Numbered from the stretch's first letter, positions 1-12,299 are shown. The stretch: DNA of 64,000 nucleotides from Bathynomus jamesi (GCA_023014485.1 JAJOZX010000876.1:1031314-1095313); one strand, 5' to 3'. Numbers and translations are program-made. The notes: generated by a model not told the origin, from the letters alone.

Positions 1-420
1 TATGTATTTTATTCATGCATTATTCCTAAATTTAGAAAATAGAGTAGTTAGGTTATTTCACAAACGTGAGGTACTTTAAAAACTTTCGATCATAGGATTT
101 TGATGTGGCCATGTTATAGTTAAAGTGTAAGATAAATTGTAGTATCGACTTTTCCTCCAGGTAATAACATTTCTGTTTAAAGTCTATGCATCATCAACGA
201 ATGATTATCCAGGAAAAGGTCTATCCATGGAGAAGTAACGTTAACAACATAGTTCAATTTTTTATTGCCAAAATAAACATGAATCAAGTAAATTTAGGGA
301 TTTTCTTAAGAACATACAAAACATAATGTTCAAATTATAAGGAAATGACAATTGTTCAAGTAAATAAGTATATACTCGTATTTACTACATCACAACCATA
401 ACAATATTATACACAATTAC
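1..420. other. AT-rich sequence, nothing recognised
   Basis: No coding stretch, inverted repeat or RNA gene was recognised before the transposase tail that ends at 421. Confidence 0.5.
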
Positions 421-745
421 TCAATACTTGGCCCATCCTACATTATTATTAATGACCTCTCGTAGCCTATTTGGAACAGATACCACATGACGGTAGATGA
501 CTTGTGGGTTTCTGCGGAAAAGTTCCCACTCTGCCATGATATGTTCCAGCAGGTGCCGAGATGTCCGCTCCTGCCCAGATTCCCAAGCGTTAACCACATT
601 TGCCCATACATTTTCAATGGGGCTTAGGTCACATCCCTTGGTGGGCCAGTTCAGCAGCTCGACATCTCGTTGTTCCTGAAACCACCGTCTGATGATCGTG
701 GCAGTACGAACAGGGCAGTTATCCTGTAATATATATGTTAACCCT
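421..745 (-). pseudogene. Tc1-like transposase, C-terminal DDE part
   Basis: Cut-and-paste transposase remnant. Read on the minus strand it contains ILQDNCPVRTA, then WFQEQRDVELLNWP, then DLSPIENVW, and ends with a TGA at 421-423. These are the second catalytic Asp (QDN) and the final Glu (PIENVW) of Tc1-type transposases. I count 35 residues between them, one more than in classical DD34E Tc1, so a DD35E subgroup is possible. The tail after the Glu (ANVVNAWES to VGWAKY) is also Tc1-like. The same frame stays open upstream to about 965 but has no recognisable first catalytic Asp, so that part is probably unrelated. No ATG start and no terminal inverted repeats were found. Relic, not functional. 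Confidence 0.75.
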
Positions 746-979
746 CCGTCTATGGCCTCGGGTGGTTCGAAGTTGACGGGGGTTCTGGCTAGGTGGCAGC
801 AACGAATTTTATCACTATGAGGTAGCTGGTACCGTGTGTAGGGAATCGCAATAGTTTCTTTTATACTACACTCTGATTTCTTCTTGTAGTGGATCGGAGG
901 GTTCTGTGAAAACTTACTAAGTTCTCTGACAGTTTCCCGATTCTTTTGTAGATCGGGAAATTATCTATTCTATTTTAAA

Positions 980-1590
980 ACTACAGTAAGTTCTGTGGAG
1001 AAAGTAGGGCCCAAAGGAGAAGACAAAGAGATCCTCTGACTGAATGATTATCAGAATGATAATTTGAAAAATTACAAGAGTGGAATTCCTGATAATTTGG
1101 TGACATCGTTATTACTTCATGTTGACCCGTTTTGTTTTTTATTCTCAATTGGCTCAATTTTTTTTGCAAAATATTTGAAGATAAAGGTAAATTTTGGCTG
1201 TAACAGCATGCTGGCAGATAAGCAAGATATTTGAAGATGAAGTCATATTTTTCTTTTAAACAGCATATTGACAGAGCTGATCTGATGTTATTATGATTTG
1301 CCGAGTTAACTAAAAATGGAAATTGAAATATGTATTTTATTATGGATTAAAATTAAACATGCTTAAAATTAAACATGCTTAAATTAAATGCTTAAAATTT
1401 AAAATTAAGCGTTAATTTAGAGTTTTAGCAAGTTATGACTTCATCTTTTACAACTAAGAGAGAATGTATGAAAAAATTAACATTGCAGAATTTAACAAGA
1501 TTACATGATTAAACTTAATCTAAAAAATGATTAGGTAATTTAAAAAAGAAATAATTCATCAATTACTTAGCAAAAATGAAATAGAAAGAA
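980..1590. other. AT-rich gene-free stretch
   Basis: No coding signal. A short direct repeat of about 18 bp built on AAACATGCTTAAAATT occurs at 1348-1400. A CCCGGCGTTGC-type word near 1607 resembles termini of dispersed invertebrate repeats, but I could not define an element. Confidence 0.45.
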
Positions 1591-1633
1591 AACTAGCGGA
1601 GCGACCCGGCGTTGCAGGGGTGGATGTTGAACG

Positions 1634-1636
<3 letters not shown>

Positions 1637-1667
<31 letters not shown>
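1637..1667. repeat. (TA)n microsatellite
   Basis: About 15 perfect TA units directly before the GCCCGGTTAGGTTAATTGAAT repeats. Confidence 0.95.
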
Positions 1668-1671
<4 letters not shown>

Positions 1672-1985
1672 GGTTAGGTAAACTGAATGCCCGGCTAGGT
1701 TAATTGAATGCCCAGTTAGGTCAACTGAATGCCCGATTAGGTTAATTAAATGGCCGGTTAGGTCAACTGAATGCCCGATTAGATTAATTGAATGCCCGGG
1801 TACGTTAATTGAATGCCCGGTTAGGTTAATTGCACACCCTTGACGATTGGTTAGGTTAAGTCATGATATTTTCGTTAAAGCCAACGAAAATATCACGACT
1901 TAACCTAACCAATCGTCAAGGGCGTACAGCTGACCTAACCTGGCATTCAATGAACCTAACCGGGTATTCAATAATTTTACCATAG
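1668..1985. repeat. Palindromic repeat with TTAGG-bearing core, inverted arrangement
   Basis: Several ~20-bp near-repeats (GCCCGGTTAGGTTAATTGAA type) run from 1668 to about 1835. A palindrome follows, centred near 1883. Its arms read CTTGACGATTGGTTAGG, GTTAAGTCATGATATTTTCG, then the mirror image. The right side continues outward as GGGCGTACAGCTGACC and GGCATTCAATGAACC. The same arm sequence is the core of the palindromic elements at 19.6, 49.9, 50.8, 52.1, 53.6 and 55.3 kb, but here it is turned inside out: the ATATTTTCG ends meet at the centre. Confidence 0.8.
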
Positions 1986-2140
1986 GTTTCGTAATGATCT
2001 TGATGACGTCATTTAATGTTTTAAAATTAATTATTTAATTTATTAACACCCACGTGCACAACCTCGGGACCTAATCAATATGTGTGTGTGAAGTTACATG
2101 TTTGTAACTGCTTCCATTTTGGAGTTATGGCTGATGGCTG

Positions 2141-2189
2141 GAACACACACACACACACACATACACACATACACACACACACACACGTC

Positions 2190-2229
<40 letters not shown>
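2141..2229. repeat. (CA)n and (ATT)n microsatellites
   Basis: An interrupted CA tract (2141-2186) is followed by an ATT tract (2193-2229). Confidence 0.95.
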
Positions 2230-2230
<1 letters not shown>

Positions 2231-2998
2231 GATAAACAATAGACTGGTACAAATTTCTAACCGAAAGACTTCCGAAAATCAACAATTTTTGATAAAGAAA
2301 AGGGGAAAATTGGTTTTGTAGGCCTAGGGGGTCCGAAATTTTCATAAAATGGAAAATAATTGCTATTTTGTTACTTACAGCGACAGGCATAATGATATTA
2401 GGATACCTAATAGAAATTTTGTAATATTTTAAAGTGGGGAAAATAAGTAATTTTCTAAAAATGATCTTCAACTATAAAAGTGCATCTAATCAGATAACTT
2501 AATTAACGTATTTCTATGACAACTAAAAAATAGAATGATAAATCAATATCCTATCAAATTGTTTGTGTATACGTAAAATTATTTGTACAAAAGCCACAGT
2601 AATAAAACGCACAAAAGTCACGGTAAATAATTTCGAGTGTGGCTCGTTTAACTTTAAACTCGTGTTTATTTAAATTGCCCGTTTTAATTATGTATTTTTT
2701 TGTATTGAATCGATAAAGAAATCTTTTGTGAATCGAAAAATCTTTTGTGAATCGAATGATATTAAATGTTTAGTAAATATAGACTTATTTTGTGCCAAAA
2801 TTATGATTAAAAATGAAAAATTAAAAAAATGCGTGAACAGGCATGGGGAACTGTACCCCTAAAAGGGGGGAAGGAATTACGTTAGGGAATTTTTTTTAGC
2901 ATGGGCACTGCACAATAAAAAGACGCATCGGATGGTGAAAACCGCATTGTTCTACACCAATTGTAGCGACCTGTAGGTGTGCGCAAAAAAACTGTTAC
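2230..2998. other. Gene-free AT-rich stretch
   Basis: Small open frames only, with no family resemblance. Confidence 0.5.
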
Positions 2999-3009
2999 AT
3001 ATATATATA

Positions 3010-3076
<67 letters not shown>
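2999..3076. repeat. (TA)n microsatellite
   Basis: Long TA tract with two short phase breaks. Confidence 0.95.
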
Positions 3077-3079
<3 letters not shown>

Positions 3080-3843
3080 TAAGGCTTCATTTCTGAAACA
3101 GTATATTAGATTTAAAAAATTTCCAAACTTACATTTTATATACAGTTAGAGTGCCGCGCGAGTTTGGACTTTATATACAAAAATGAATGTTAGAATTATT
3201 CATTTTTACATATACTGTATATTAATATATATTATTTAGTATATTTCGTCGCTGGGTTCAAATCAAAGTTTAAAATTAGATGCTATTCGAATCGTAATCT
3301 GACACTCCGAATTACAGTGTCCTTCAAATTTTGGGATCATTCGTGATGCAATATGTTTTGTCATATCGCGATTCGATATAATACACTTACAAATAAGTGT
3401 TGTATTCCTCTACATTATGATAATTAATTTCAGCTATTGTGCGATTCCATGTAAACGGTTTGATCTCGTAATATCATCGTTTTTGTTGTATTATTTAAAA
3501 GAGAAACAGGATTATTGATATACACGAACATTTTCAGAAGCTGTTAGCATATTTTTGAGTATTTATAGAGAAAGTTTTATTAAAAATTAAATGCGTGAGT
3601 GGATAAGTGAGTCAGTTATTATGTAAAAGAGAATGGATTAAGAGGGGAAGATAAAAAGGAAAGCAGCAAAAACACAAATGACAGAAGTAGTTGACAGGGT
3701 GGGAGGAATGAGAGACATGGGAGGAGGTAATAATCGGAGAAGAGGGGGCGGGAAGAGAAGGGTCATATATAAGTATAAGGTGAAAGGGAAGGAAAAAAAG
3801 AAAATAAGAATGAAGGTAAATCGAAGGAAACTAACAAGGAGAC

Positions 3844-3845
<2 letters not shown>
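3080..3845. other. Gene-free stretch, becoming purine-rich
   Basis: No recognisable gene. From about 3600 the plus strand is purine-rich (AGAGGGGAAG type) and merges into the GA tract. Confidence 0.5.

Positions 3846-3846
<1 letters not shown>

Positions 3847-3914
<68 letters not shown>
3847..3914. repeat. (GA)n microsatellite
   Basis: About 34 GA units. The open frame across it (3678-3968) is an alternating Arg-Glu artefact. Confidence 0.95.
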
Positions 3915-3916
<2 letters not shown>

Positions 3917-4084
3917 GGTGATAGCGAGAGGGAGAGGGGGAGGAAGAGAGGGAGGGAGGGAGGAGTGAGAGTGGGTGAGAAAGAGGGACTGCGTTGCTGT
4001 TACATCTCGGAGAGGGTGGAGCGGAACTATTGCAGGAGACTGTACATTAGTAGGGGTTAATAGAGTGTTGTGTTAGTGATTTAC

Positions 4085-4510
4085 GAAACGAATTAATGAT
4101 GGTGCTTGTCTGATGTTTATAGGTATAGACTTCCAGATGTCTGCTCCTTTGTAGAAGAGAGCATTTCCTGAAATTTGCATTGAATAATTTGGTTTGTATA
4201 TGAAATCATTGGAAAGACTTATATTATAATTATGGTAATCACCCTGTGAATGGGTAAAGTATAGTTTCTGTTATTAGCAATTTTGTACATAGTGATACCG
4301 ATAGCTAGTTTATATAAGTCATTTTGTTTTAGAATATTTAAATATCTGAACATTGGAAAGGTATGAGATTGTTTGTTATCATTGTTTGAGAGAGTTCGTA
4401 AGCAATTTTTATGGACTACCTCTCGCGGATATCTTGTATAATTCTTTGTACTACCCCATGCTGTAATTCCATACTGTAAGTGTAGATGAATAATGAGTAA
4501 TACAGCGTAA
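4085..4510 (-). pseudogene. LINE reverse transcriptase C-terminal fragment (family N)
   Basis: Remnant of a non-LTR retrotransposon ORF2. Minus-strand reading, with frame breaks, gives YGITAWGSTKNYTRYP, EVVHKNCLRTLSNNDNK, SHTFPMFRYLNILK and QNDLYKLAIGITMYKIA. These match the LINE at 63,017-63,391 almost word for word (ITTWGSSKKYIKHP, LRTLSNNDNRQSYTSP, LNDLYRFTVAV). It corresponds to the region downstream of the catalytic reverse transcriptase core (thumb and C-terminal part). Stops and frameshifts make it a relic. Confidence 0.75.
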
Positions 4511-4519
4511 GGAGATCAT

Positions 4520-5240
4520 TTTGGGTAATTGTTTTTTGAGTCTGAATATTATGTAGAGAAATAATTAATGTAGAGAAATAATTAAAACATGTTGAATAGA
4601 AGGTATATCAGAACGCATGCGTAAACAATGATCCCCATGCATGCACCATGGCCCTAAAATCGCAGGCTAACCGAAATATTAAAGACCAAAGAGTGTTCAA
4701 AATTATAACCGTTGGACGATATCGCGCAGCCTTCGTGCGAAAAGGCAGGGATGTGCACCAAGTGACTGGGCAAAAGTTGATGTACTACTTTATAATAATA
4801 AAGGTGTGAAAGAAAAAGATGTGAATACTGGTTAACAAACTGACAATTAAGAAGCGAGTGACATCTTTCTTATGATGATGATGAACTTTCCTTGACAAGT
4901 TTTCGCGTGCAAATTACGTTTACTTTCTTACAAAGTTATTTATCTGTCTTTTTCTCGGCCCATTACGATACTCTATTTTTTTTTAATGAATTTTTCTATC
5001 AGGTCATACCAAACACTTTGGCAGTATGGGTAGATAGTAACAAACGTTATGGTGCAAAGTGTGGTTGTTTCGTTGCTGGACAGAAGACAGTTAGTGCGTT
5101 TATACAATATTAATTTGGTCTTTCAGGACTACTTTAAGTATAAAATATACAGTATATATAATTTTTTGTCTAACTGTACTCTTGGTACCTGAAGTACATC
5201 TACTGTATTGTTTTATGTACATGCGTATATAGATAAACAG
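4520..5240. other. Gene-free stretch
   Basis: An open frame at 4892-5113 has no family resemblance and no supporting context. Nothing else recognised. Confidence 0.45.
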
Positions 5241-5241
5241 T

Positions 5242-5420
5242 TTACCGATAAACGGGCTATGGCGTGGCCACGTCGCAACACTGTTTTCCGTTAGATTAGC
5301 GAGGTTAAGTGACGTTGGATTTAATCAGTAGTTAGATGAGTGATCGTCCTCTGCGTTCAGATGATGTAGCGACCCATGGTTCCACGTGAAGTTATAGGTC
5401 TCCTCCATCACAAGACCTTT
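5242..5420 (-). repeat. SINE family S body
   Basis: Minus-strand copy of the dispersed repeat best seen at 13,692-13,984. Shared words are GTGATGGAGGAGACCTA, CACGTGGAACCATGGGTCG, CATCTGAACGCAGAGGACG and AGTGTTGCGACGTGGCCACG. The tRNA-like head is not visible here. Confidence 0.75.
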
Positions 5421-5424
5421 GCGG

Positions 5425-6385
5425 TTACGAAGGAAGTAAAAATTCCCAAATATTATAATAGATAAACTGTATCTATATACGAAAATACATAAAATAACGT
5501 AACTGCAATAGATGTACTTTGGTACTTTGGGTACAGCGAGTACAATTAGACACAAATTATGCATGTGTTACTTAAATTAGTCCTAAATGACCAAATTTAG
5601 AGCGTAATCTTAGCTGGAAAATATATAATTTTCAGTTTGGAAGCCTGAATTGAAGGAATAAGCATACTTATTTCTTATATTGTTAGTTAATTGTTGTGAA
5701 CACGATATGATGTGATATATATATACACATATATATATTATAAAGCTGTTTAATGATCTTGTTTACAGGTGAACATAGCTGTAAATTTCGACAGTTTATT
5801 GCAGTTTGCCTCTTCGGGGGGGGGCAACCGCAGTTAGGGTCCGATCCACCTTGGATTCACCGCTGAAGTTGAATCTAAGAAGGGTGTGGTCATCCTTTAC
5901 CTACTTGGCATTAGAGAAGTTCGAATACCCTTTTTTTATGAGTACCATACGGGTAAAGTGTTTAATAAGAACTTGGGAGCATTTATTTTATGAGGTTACA
6001 GAATAATAACACGGGTTTCGGGTAGGTTCGCCTCCGGTTGAAGATCCTTAGTTTGCTTAGAAAGGAAATAAAGTACAATATCTTAAGCGCCTTTCCCCGT
6101 TTGAGTGGAAATCCTTGGGAGACGCGGCGGAAAATAACTGCCCACTATGGCAGCAGAATTGTAGGCTTGGTTCTGAAGTTGCATTTTCTCTCCGAACTTC
6201 TACTTCGTAGTTAGACTGTTTTATTATTCATCATTAAATAAAATTATCGTGATGAGAATTCATATGCTATTTTAATAAACTTTTACGCGAGATTTTATTA
6301 CCTATTTAAATAGACCTTATTTCATAAAGCTATTCCATTTGCTCACCATGGAGAGTGTCTGGCATACGCGGTTTCCATATGCAGA
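5425..6385. other. Gene-free stretch
   Basis: Around 5800-6230 base composition is more balanced, with an AATAAA at 6068, which might mark an old transcribed unit. No reading frame resembles a known protein. Confidence 0.4.
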
Positions 6386-6387
6386 AT

Positions 6388-6496
6388 CACACACACACAC
6401 ACATATACACACATATATACACACACATATATACACACACATATACACACATATATAAATATATATATATATATACATACTGTATATATATATATG
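6388..6496. repeat. Compound (CA)n/(TA)n microsatellite
   Basis: CACACA blocks alternate with TATATA blocks. Confidence 0.95.
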
Positions 6497-6499
6497 ATC

Positions 6500-7476
6500 A
6501 TATTTTATAATGAAGGAACTTTGGAATTCAGATACATTTTCGCGGTTATACACTTCATTCATTTTTATCGATTCACTTCTTAATAACAAATTAATTGCCC
6601 TAAAGTGTATATAAAAAAGTTACTTTTGACTGTAATTCAAATAATCTGGCCATATATATATATATACACACACGAGTTTATTAATAATCTTAAATTCATT
6701 GTTTTTGTTTTTAGATTGCAATTTTTCAGATACTTCATTACTAGAATTTTTAATATTATTACAATATTTATTCACGTAAAACAAAATGAAAACGATAAAC
6801 TATGTGACGCATAAGAGTTTCCCATTCAACTTAATCATACGGACGCAAACGCAAGGAAACTTATTATATGCAAAAGACGAAATTTAGATTTACTTCTCTT
6901 TTACTTTAAGAAATCCGCGTAGAAGGAACCAAATCTCTCGCGTGTTAAAAATAAACATACAATCTTTCTACGTATACAGCCACAAATTCTAACTCGAAAA
7001 CAGCAGTCTTGAACCCCAAAAAAATAAACAAAAGAGACCTTTAATAGACAAGGTAATGCAGCGAAAAAAGAAAAATAATAGAACAGTAATCTCTCGTTGC
7101 TCCATAAAGAAATCTGCTAAGATTCCAGGTCTCTCGGAAATAGGGCCTGAAACAGTTGCGAGGCTGCAGAAGTACGCCAGATAAGGAGGATGGACAGAAG
7201 AAGCTAGGTGCAGATTCAGGGTTCGCTCTTAACGACCAATAAACCGGTAGAATAGGCCAAAATGTAATGGAGACTGCCGACCGAAAGGAATAGGAAAAAA
7301 GCGTCAATAAATCCGATAATAAGAGAAAATTGCGATAATAAAACGAAACGGATCTCACGTAAGATAAGAACGAGTAAAAAAGATAACGGAGTTTTCAAAT
7401 GTTAAAAAACTTTTAAGAAATACATTAAAAGAATTTAGAATAAAAATTAGAAAAGGTTTAACTAATTATTATATGA

Positions 7477-7478
<2 letters not shown>
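6500..7478. other. Gene-free stretch
   Basis: Overlapping open frames at 7041-7398 have no recognisable motif. No RNA gene or repeat structure seen. Confidence 0.45.
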
Positions 7479-7511
<33 letters not shown>

Positions 7512-7912
7512 TAGTACAGTTCCCGCCGCTTCGCTGACGGTTAGACAGGCTAAACTACAAAAAAAGAACCCAGCCGTGAAAATTTTGAGCTTCACATTGT
7601 GTCAACATTTCTGAATCTGGTATCTCCCAAAACCTCCTCACCCCCATTCATACAACTTGGGGGCTAACCCCCTCCCCATTACCCACCCATCCCCGATTAC
7701 CCCCACCCCCACCCTTCCCCCATTGCTAAACTACAGAAAAGAACACAGTCATGAAAATCTTGAGCTTCACATCGCCGCCCGTAATACAATTTCTGAATTT
7801 TTTGTACAATTTCTGAATTTTTTTCTCACAATTTCTGAAAGTGTGACGGACAGACGGACGGACAGCTCTCTTATTATATTATATAGATTATTATTATTAT
7901 TATTATTATTAC
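7479..7912. repeat. (ATT)n-bounded dispersed repeat
   Basis: A C-rich segment lies between two ATT microsatellites (7479-7511, 7886-7912). It contains a word-level duplication (GAAAATTTTGAGCTTCACAT at 7578, GAAAATCTTGAGCTTCACAT at 7754) and ends in GACGGACAGACGGACGGACAG, a tail type shared with the repeat ending near 21,880. Probably a retroposed repeat; class unknown. Confidence 0.5.
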
Positions 7913-7914
7913 TG

Positions 7915-8504
7915 CAATATACATTCTAATATAATATGTATATTGTATATGTCGTACTGTGACTTTTAAGTGTGTTCTAAACTTTTTATTTATTAAAAAA
8001 ATAAAAAGAAGATTTTTTTTTAAGTGTTTTTTCTCGGAATAAAAACGTATGATACCACTTTGAAACGTTTTCATCGATTCTTTTCTTCGTCTTTCGCTTT
8101 TCACCTCCATTTTAACTTCCTTTTAGAAAAGTCTCAAACTCTTTGTTGTTTGCATTTCTCCACTCTCATATTCATATAGCTGAACTCTCATTCACCTCTC
8201 TCACACGTTTTCCACTCTCCTTGTCTTATATATCTTTTTTTTTTTTTTTTTCAGGGATTCACATTATTCGGGGGTTTTTTTTTTTGCACTATTGCTCGCA
8301 TTCCCACTTTCGAGCCTTTCCACCCACATTCTCATTAGAATTTCATTCCCACACTCTTCGTTTCGTTCTCCTTCTGCTTCGCCTTATACGCTATCTCGCC
8401 TCTTAAATTGCTCCCGAAATCCTTAAGTCACAATTAATTTTGTATAAACATTTAGCGAAATGTTGAAAAGAAATTATTGTCTCCATCAAGCATGTACTTT
8501 CCCG

Positions 8505-8535
<31 letters not shown>

Positions 8536-9990
8536 TGTATATGATTATGACAAATAACTGCGCCATGTTTGTAAATGCGAATGTCATCGACACAGAAATT
8601 CGTGACCATAACCTAGTAATAAAAGTGGGAGTGAAATTACACAGAAGGATCTTTCGATTCCCCCCCCCCCCCATCATAAGCCTCATTTCTTCAACAACAC
8701 TCCCTGTCACACCTATACCTAGGTTGCTGATGTAGTGATTCTTTATTTAATATTCTATTTGGCTCATATATTAATAGTACAACGGGTAAATAAATAGTTA
8801 ACTATCTATCAAGACTTTCCATCCGACTTTTCAATGACACAACCTTAATCAAGGAAATGAAGTATTTGTATGGTTGATTTTATGTTTGGTTATGACGGTA
8901 AATTTGTGTGGTTAAATCTCATATCGAAAATTAATAAAAATCGTAAAGTAGAGAAGTGATTTTGAAATGGTTTTAATTTCACGTTAAAATTAAATCTTGT
9001 GAGATTAGCGCCAATAAAAAGATCAGTAATTTATGTACGAATGACGTCATGTAATGGAAATGTTCTGATAGGTCATTTAGATGCTGAAGGGAGGAGTTTC
9101 TTTATCCTGAAGGTATAATTTAGAGGGATACTTCAGTTGTAGACCTACCTTTCCAAAGATGAAGTGTTGAAATTCGTTTCTGAAAGAAGTGGCACAGATT
9201 GATTTTATAGACCGACTTTAAAGTGTGTTTGTTATTCAAATAATTTGAATCTCATTGTTTCACTGTTTCACACCTTGCTTCAAGATTTTTTTTAAGGTAT
9301 GGTTTAGACCTCATTCTGTAAATGAGGTACGAGTGGGCATAAATAATACCCACAAATAATACCCGAAATAATACCCGAAAGTGTCCGGCGGCAATCTTTA
9401 GAGTTTAATTCCGTTCACATGTCCAAATTCTAAAAGTTGGGCTTGTTGAGTTTACTCCGGGAATGATTTTAAAATGTTTGTGTTGAGCAACTTTTGGTGA
9501 TTTTCTTTCCCGAGGAAATCTGCGGAGTTCGCGCACAACTTTTGAAAAGTGTGTTAATATTAATTTGGCGAAATTGTTTCCTAAAAATCTGCTTTTTGAT
9601 ACCTAAATTTCCGTACTTTTTTATGCGGGAAGGAAGAGCTAAGGGAAAACGCCAGCACCCCTTCCCCTCTGTATACAAAGAGAAGAAGAGAGCCAGAAAC
9701 AAAAAAATGTTTCTCTTAATAATTTTTTTAAATTTTGTAAAGATTGTGTAGTGTATAAGATGCATGTATGTGTAGTGAGGAATAAATGGAGAGAGCATGT
9801 GTTTGAGAGCATGCTGGACTGCTCAAAGGTTAGATGAAACATAGAAAATGATCAGCTAAGGAGAACAGTAACAGAACGAGAGTTCTAGCGGAAACTGTCG
9901 CCTGTATAACGCTCGCCCCGGAGTACTTCTTTGGTCGATTGGTGTCTACACTCTCCTCCATTTTGGGATGTAAGCAAACTGTTATCTTAA
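7915..9990. other. Gene-free stretch with homopolymer tracts
   Basis: Contains T tracts (8237-8251, 8275-8285), a CA tract (8505-8525) and a C10 tract (8660-8672). Open frames here show no family motif. Confidence 0.45.
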
Positions 9991-10528
9991 AGAACTTGAA
10001 GTAAATGTAATTTCTTAAGTCACCTATAAATAAATATGTATATATATATATATATATAAATCCCTTGAGACTTAATCCAAATAACTGAAAAAAAAATTTG
10101 GAATTTAAATTTATTTTTATTTTTTTTATTTATTTTTTAACAAAACTTTGTAACTGCACATCCGTAAAACTTATTTTGCATTAATGTTCCACTGTCAGTG
10201 AAATTTTAAAATTTTGTGAAATAAAATTTATACGAGAAATTGCGTTGTTTCTACGTTACCTTGCAACAGGCCTCTGTTTAAGCTGAGGGTAAATTAACGT
10301 TAAAAGTTCAAAATTAAAATTTGGCTACAAGTAAGCCGAGAAGTTTTGCTTATAAAACTGAAAGGTCATCTAAGTGATAACCAGAACCATCTTGAGCAAA
10401 CGAACTCGCGCGCCCAATAAGTACAATAAAAAAGTGGTTACACCACAGTTTATTAAAATAACTGTAAATTTAGTTAAGGATTCAAGTCTTTAGTATAAGG
10501 GAGAATGTTATTACGTTAAACAGCACCT

Positions 10529-10591
<63 letters not shown>

Positions 10592-10873
10592 GTAATTGCA
10601 ATTAATAAAAACTGACAAGCTATACTTGCAAAATTCCGAGAGCCCCACAATCTAGTGACACAATCTCTAACTCTGGGTATGAAGAATTTTATGGCACTCT
10701 TGTAGAGGGTTTTCCCTTAACTTCCCCCTCATGAAGCAGCCCTTCTCCCCTTCTCTGTTTCCCAACAGAAACATCCACAAAAATATATAAAAACTGTTAT
10801 AAATCTTTGATTATAAATCTTTGAGAAGTTACATTCAAACATAAACGTCTTCAATTATCTTTTCTAAACAACT
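9991..10873. other. Gene-free stretch with (GA)n
   Basis: TA tract at 10,037-10,057 and GA tract at 10,533-10,587. No gene recognised. Confidence 0.5.
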
Positions 10874-10875
10874 AT

Positions 10876-10962
10876 ACAGGGTGGCCCAAGATAAAGTAGC
10901 CCCAATTATTTCTCTTAACAGAACTCAATGGAGCTACTTTATCTTGGGCCATATTGTATAAA
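10876..10962. mobile_element. Mariner-type mini-MITE hairpin
   Basis: Starts TACAGGGTGGCCCAAGAT and ends with its near-complement ATCTTGGGCCATATTGTA. The ~26-bp inverted repeats contain AAGATAAAGTAGC and GCTACTTTATCTT and flank about 35 bp. CAGGGTG-type ends with TA flanks are typical of Tc1/mariner MITEs. Too short to code. Confidence 0.8.
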
Positions 10963-11167
10963 AAAGAGCTATATTAAATTCTTCATTACAAATAGTTCTC
11001 AAAAAGTACAAATAAACATAGACATTATTTCAAAATTTTTCTGTGTCATTTATAATTAATTATATTTCAGATCTGCGCACTACACTCGCCCCCACCGCAA
11101 GAAAATAAAAATACAAAAAAAAAAAAGTTCACAAGTATAATGTAATGATGGGGTTGTTTAGCCTCCT

Positions 11168-11660
11168 TCTCAACATCTAAGGTCATATGACGGAGGGGAC
11201 CTACAGCTTTACGTGGGATCCGAACCACGGATCGCTACATAATCTGGGCAAACAGGATGGTATCCCATCCAACTACTACTCTCCAGACTAGGGTGGCCTT
11301 TATGCAAACATTTTAAAAGAGGACGCATTTATGAAATTTTTTAATTCGGTGTAAATACTTTTTCAAAACAAATTTATTGCAATAGCTACGCAACGAACGA
11401 ATTTTATAACGAATTTTATAACGAAATGATAAACGAAACAATATTTTAACTTACGTTTATTTGATCAAATCTATTTTTTTCTTCGTTTTTCATGCTCTTT
11501 TCCGTCTCTGGCAGCTGTTAAAAAGAGGACTGTCTGGTTTAATACCAGACGTCTACTGTAGTCACCTTACTTCAGACCCAATGTCGTTAAACTTCGCTGA
11601 ACGAAGGGAAACGGTGTTACGACACTGACCACGACGTAGCCTTCCACAGGTGTTGACAAC
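11168..11660 (+). repeat. SINE family S body, split by a hAT MITE
   Basis: Shares GGACCTACAGCTTTACGTGG, GATCCGAACCACGGATCG and CCCATCCAACTACT with the 13.7-kb copy, then GTCGTTAAACTTCGCTGA and GGTGTTACGACACTGACCACG after the insert at 11,289-11,569. Confidence 0.8.
11289..11569. mobile_element. hAT-type MITE
   Basis: Non-autonomous element interrupting the SINE. Ends TAGGGTGGC and GTCACCTTA are short inverted repeats fitting the hAT start pattern YARNG. It is flanked by CTCCAGAC (11,281-11,288) and CTTCAGAC (11,570-11,577), an 8-bp target duplication with one mismatch. Removing it restores the SINE consensus. Internal AAAAGAGGAC words recur near both ends. Confidence 0.8.
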
Positions 11661-11689
11661 GTTATATTTTTGCTTTCGTTTAAATCTTA

Positions 11690-12290
11690 AAACTTAGTTA
11701 ACCTAACCTTATCTATCTTAGCGTAACTTTACCGGGCTAACCTAATCTAAGCTAACCTAACCTAACGAATGGAGGGGTTTCAAAAATGAAAAATTGACAT
11801 TAGCAAAGTGGTAAACATCGGTGGGCGTGCGTTAGTTTGCCGACACGACATTTTCTTGGGCTTAGATTAAGCTTGGTTAGGTTAAGCTAGTACGGGTTAA
11901 GTTATGTTATGTTAGGGTAACCTAATAAGAGTGTTAATAGAAATTTTTGTTGAGGAAATGTGTATGGGTCTTATTTAACCTTGCAATGCCTAACCGGGCA
12001 CATGACTTTCCTTTCAACAAGACATTTCTCCCACAATGTAAATTAATCTCTCCATAAAAAGTCCCGTTGATAAAAAACCAACTCCCGTCCTTGATTCGGA
12101 GAGACGAGACGAAAGAAAGTCGTAGGTCTGGTCTGGTTAGTTTAGAGGAGCCCATGCACATTTCATAGACAGGAAATTCTATCGCCACTCTATTACCCTA
12201 ACTTAACCTATTTTAATTGGGCCTAACCTAACTTAACCTCTGCTAATCTAACCTAAGTCGCAGAACACTTGTCGACGAAATGTCGGATGG
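11690..12290. repeat. Diffuse TTAGG/CCTAA-rich region
   Basis: Many degenerate CCTAACCTAACC and GGTTAGGTTAAG words flank a unique centre and face each other, so it may be an old palindromic repeat. A word near 12,257 (ACACTTGTCGACGAAATGTCGG) has a counterpart near 48,423 (ACACCTGTCGGTCGGATGTCG), so both may be copies of one repeat. Confidence 0.5.
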
Positions 12291-12299
12291 CTGGATTAA

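Noticed and set aside
1668..1850. CRISPR-like array of ~20-bp GCCCGGTTAGGTTAATTGAA repeats
   Set aside because: Units are contiguous without unique spacers and the setting is eukaryotic; degenerate tandem repeat.
3678..3968. 96-codon open frame rich in Arg and Glu
   Set aside because: It is a (GA)n microsatellite and purine-rich flank read as protein.
7041..7398. 105-codon minus-strand frame with hydrophobic stretches
   Set aside because: No family resemblance and overlaps another equally long frame; treated as chance.
9469..9842. Overlapping frames on both strands near 9.5-9.8 kb
   Set aside because: No conserved motif, mutually exclusive frames, AT-rich composition.
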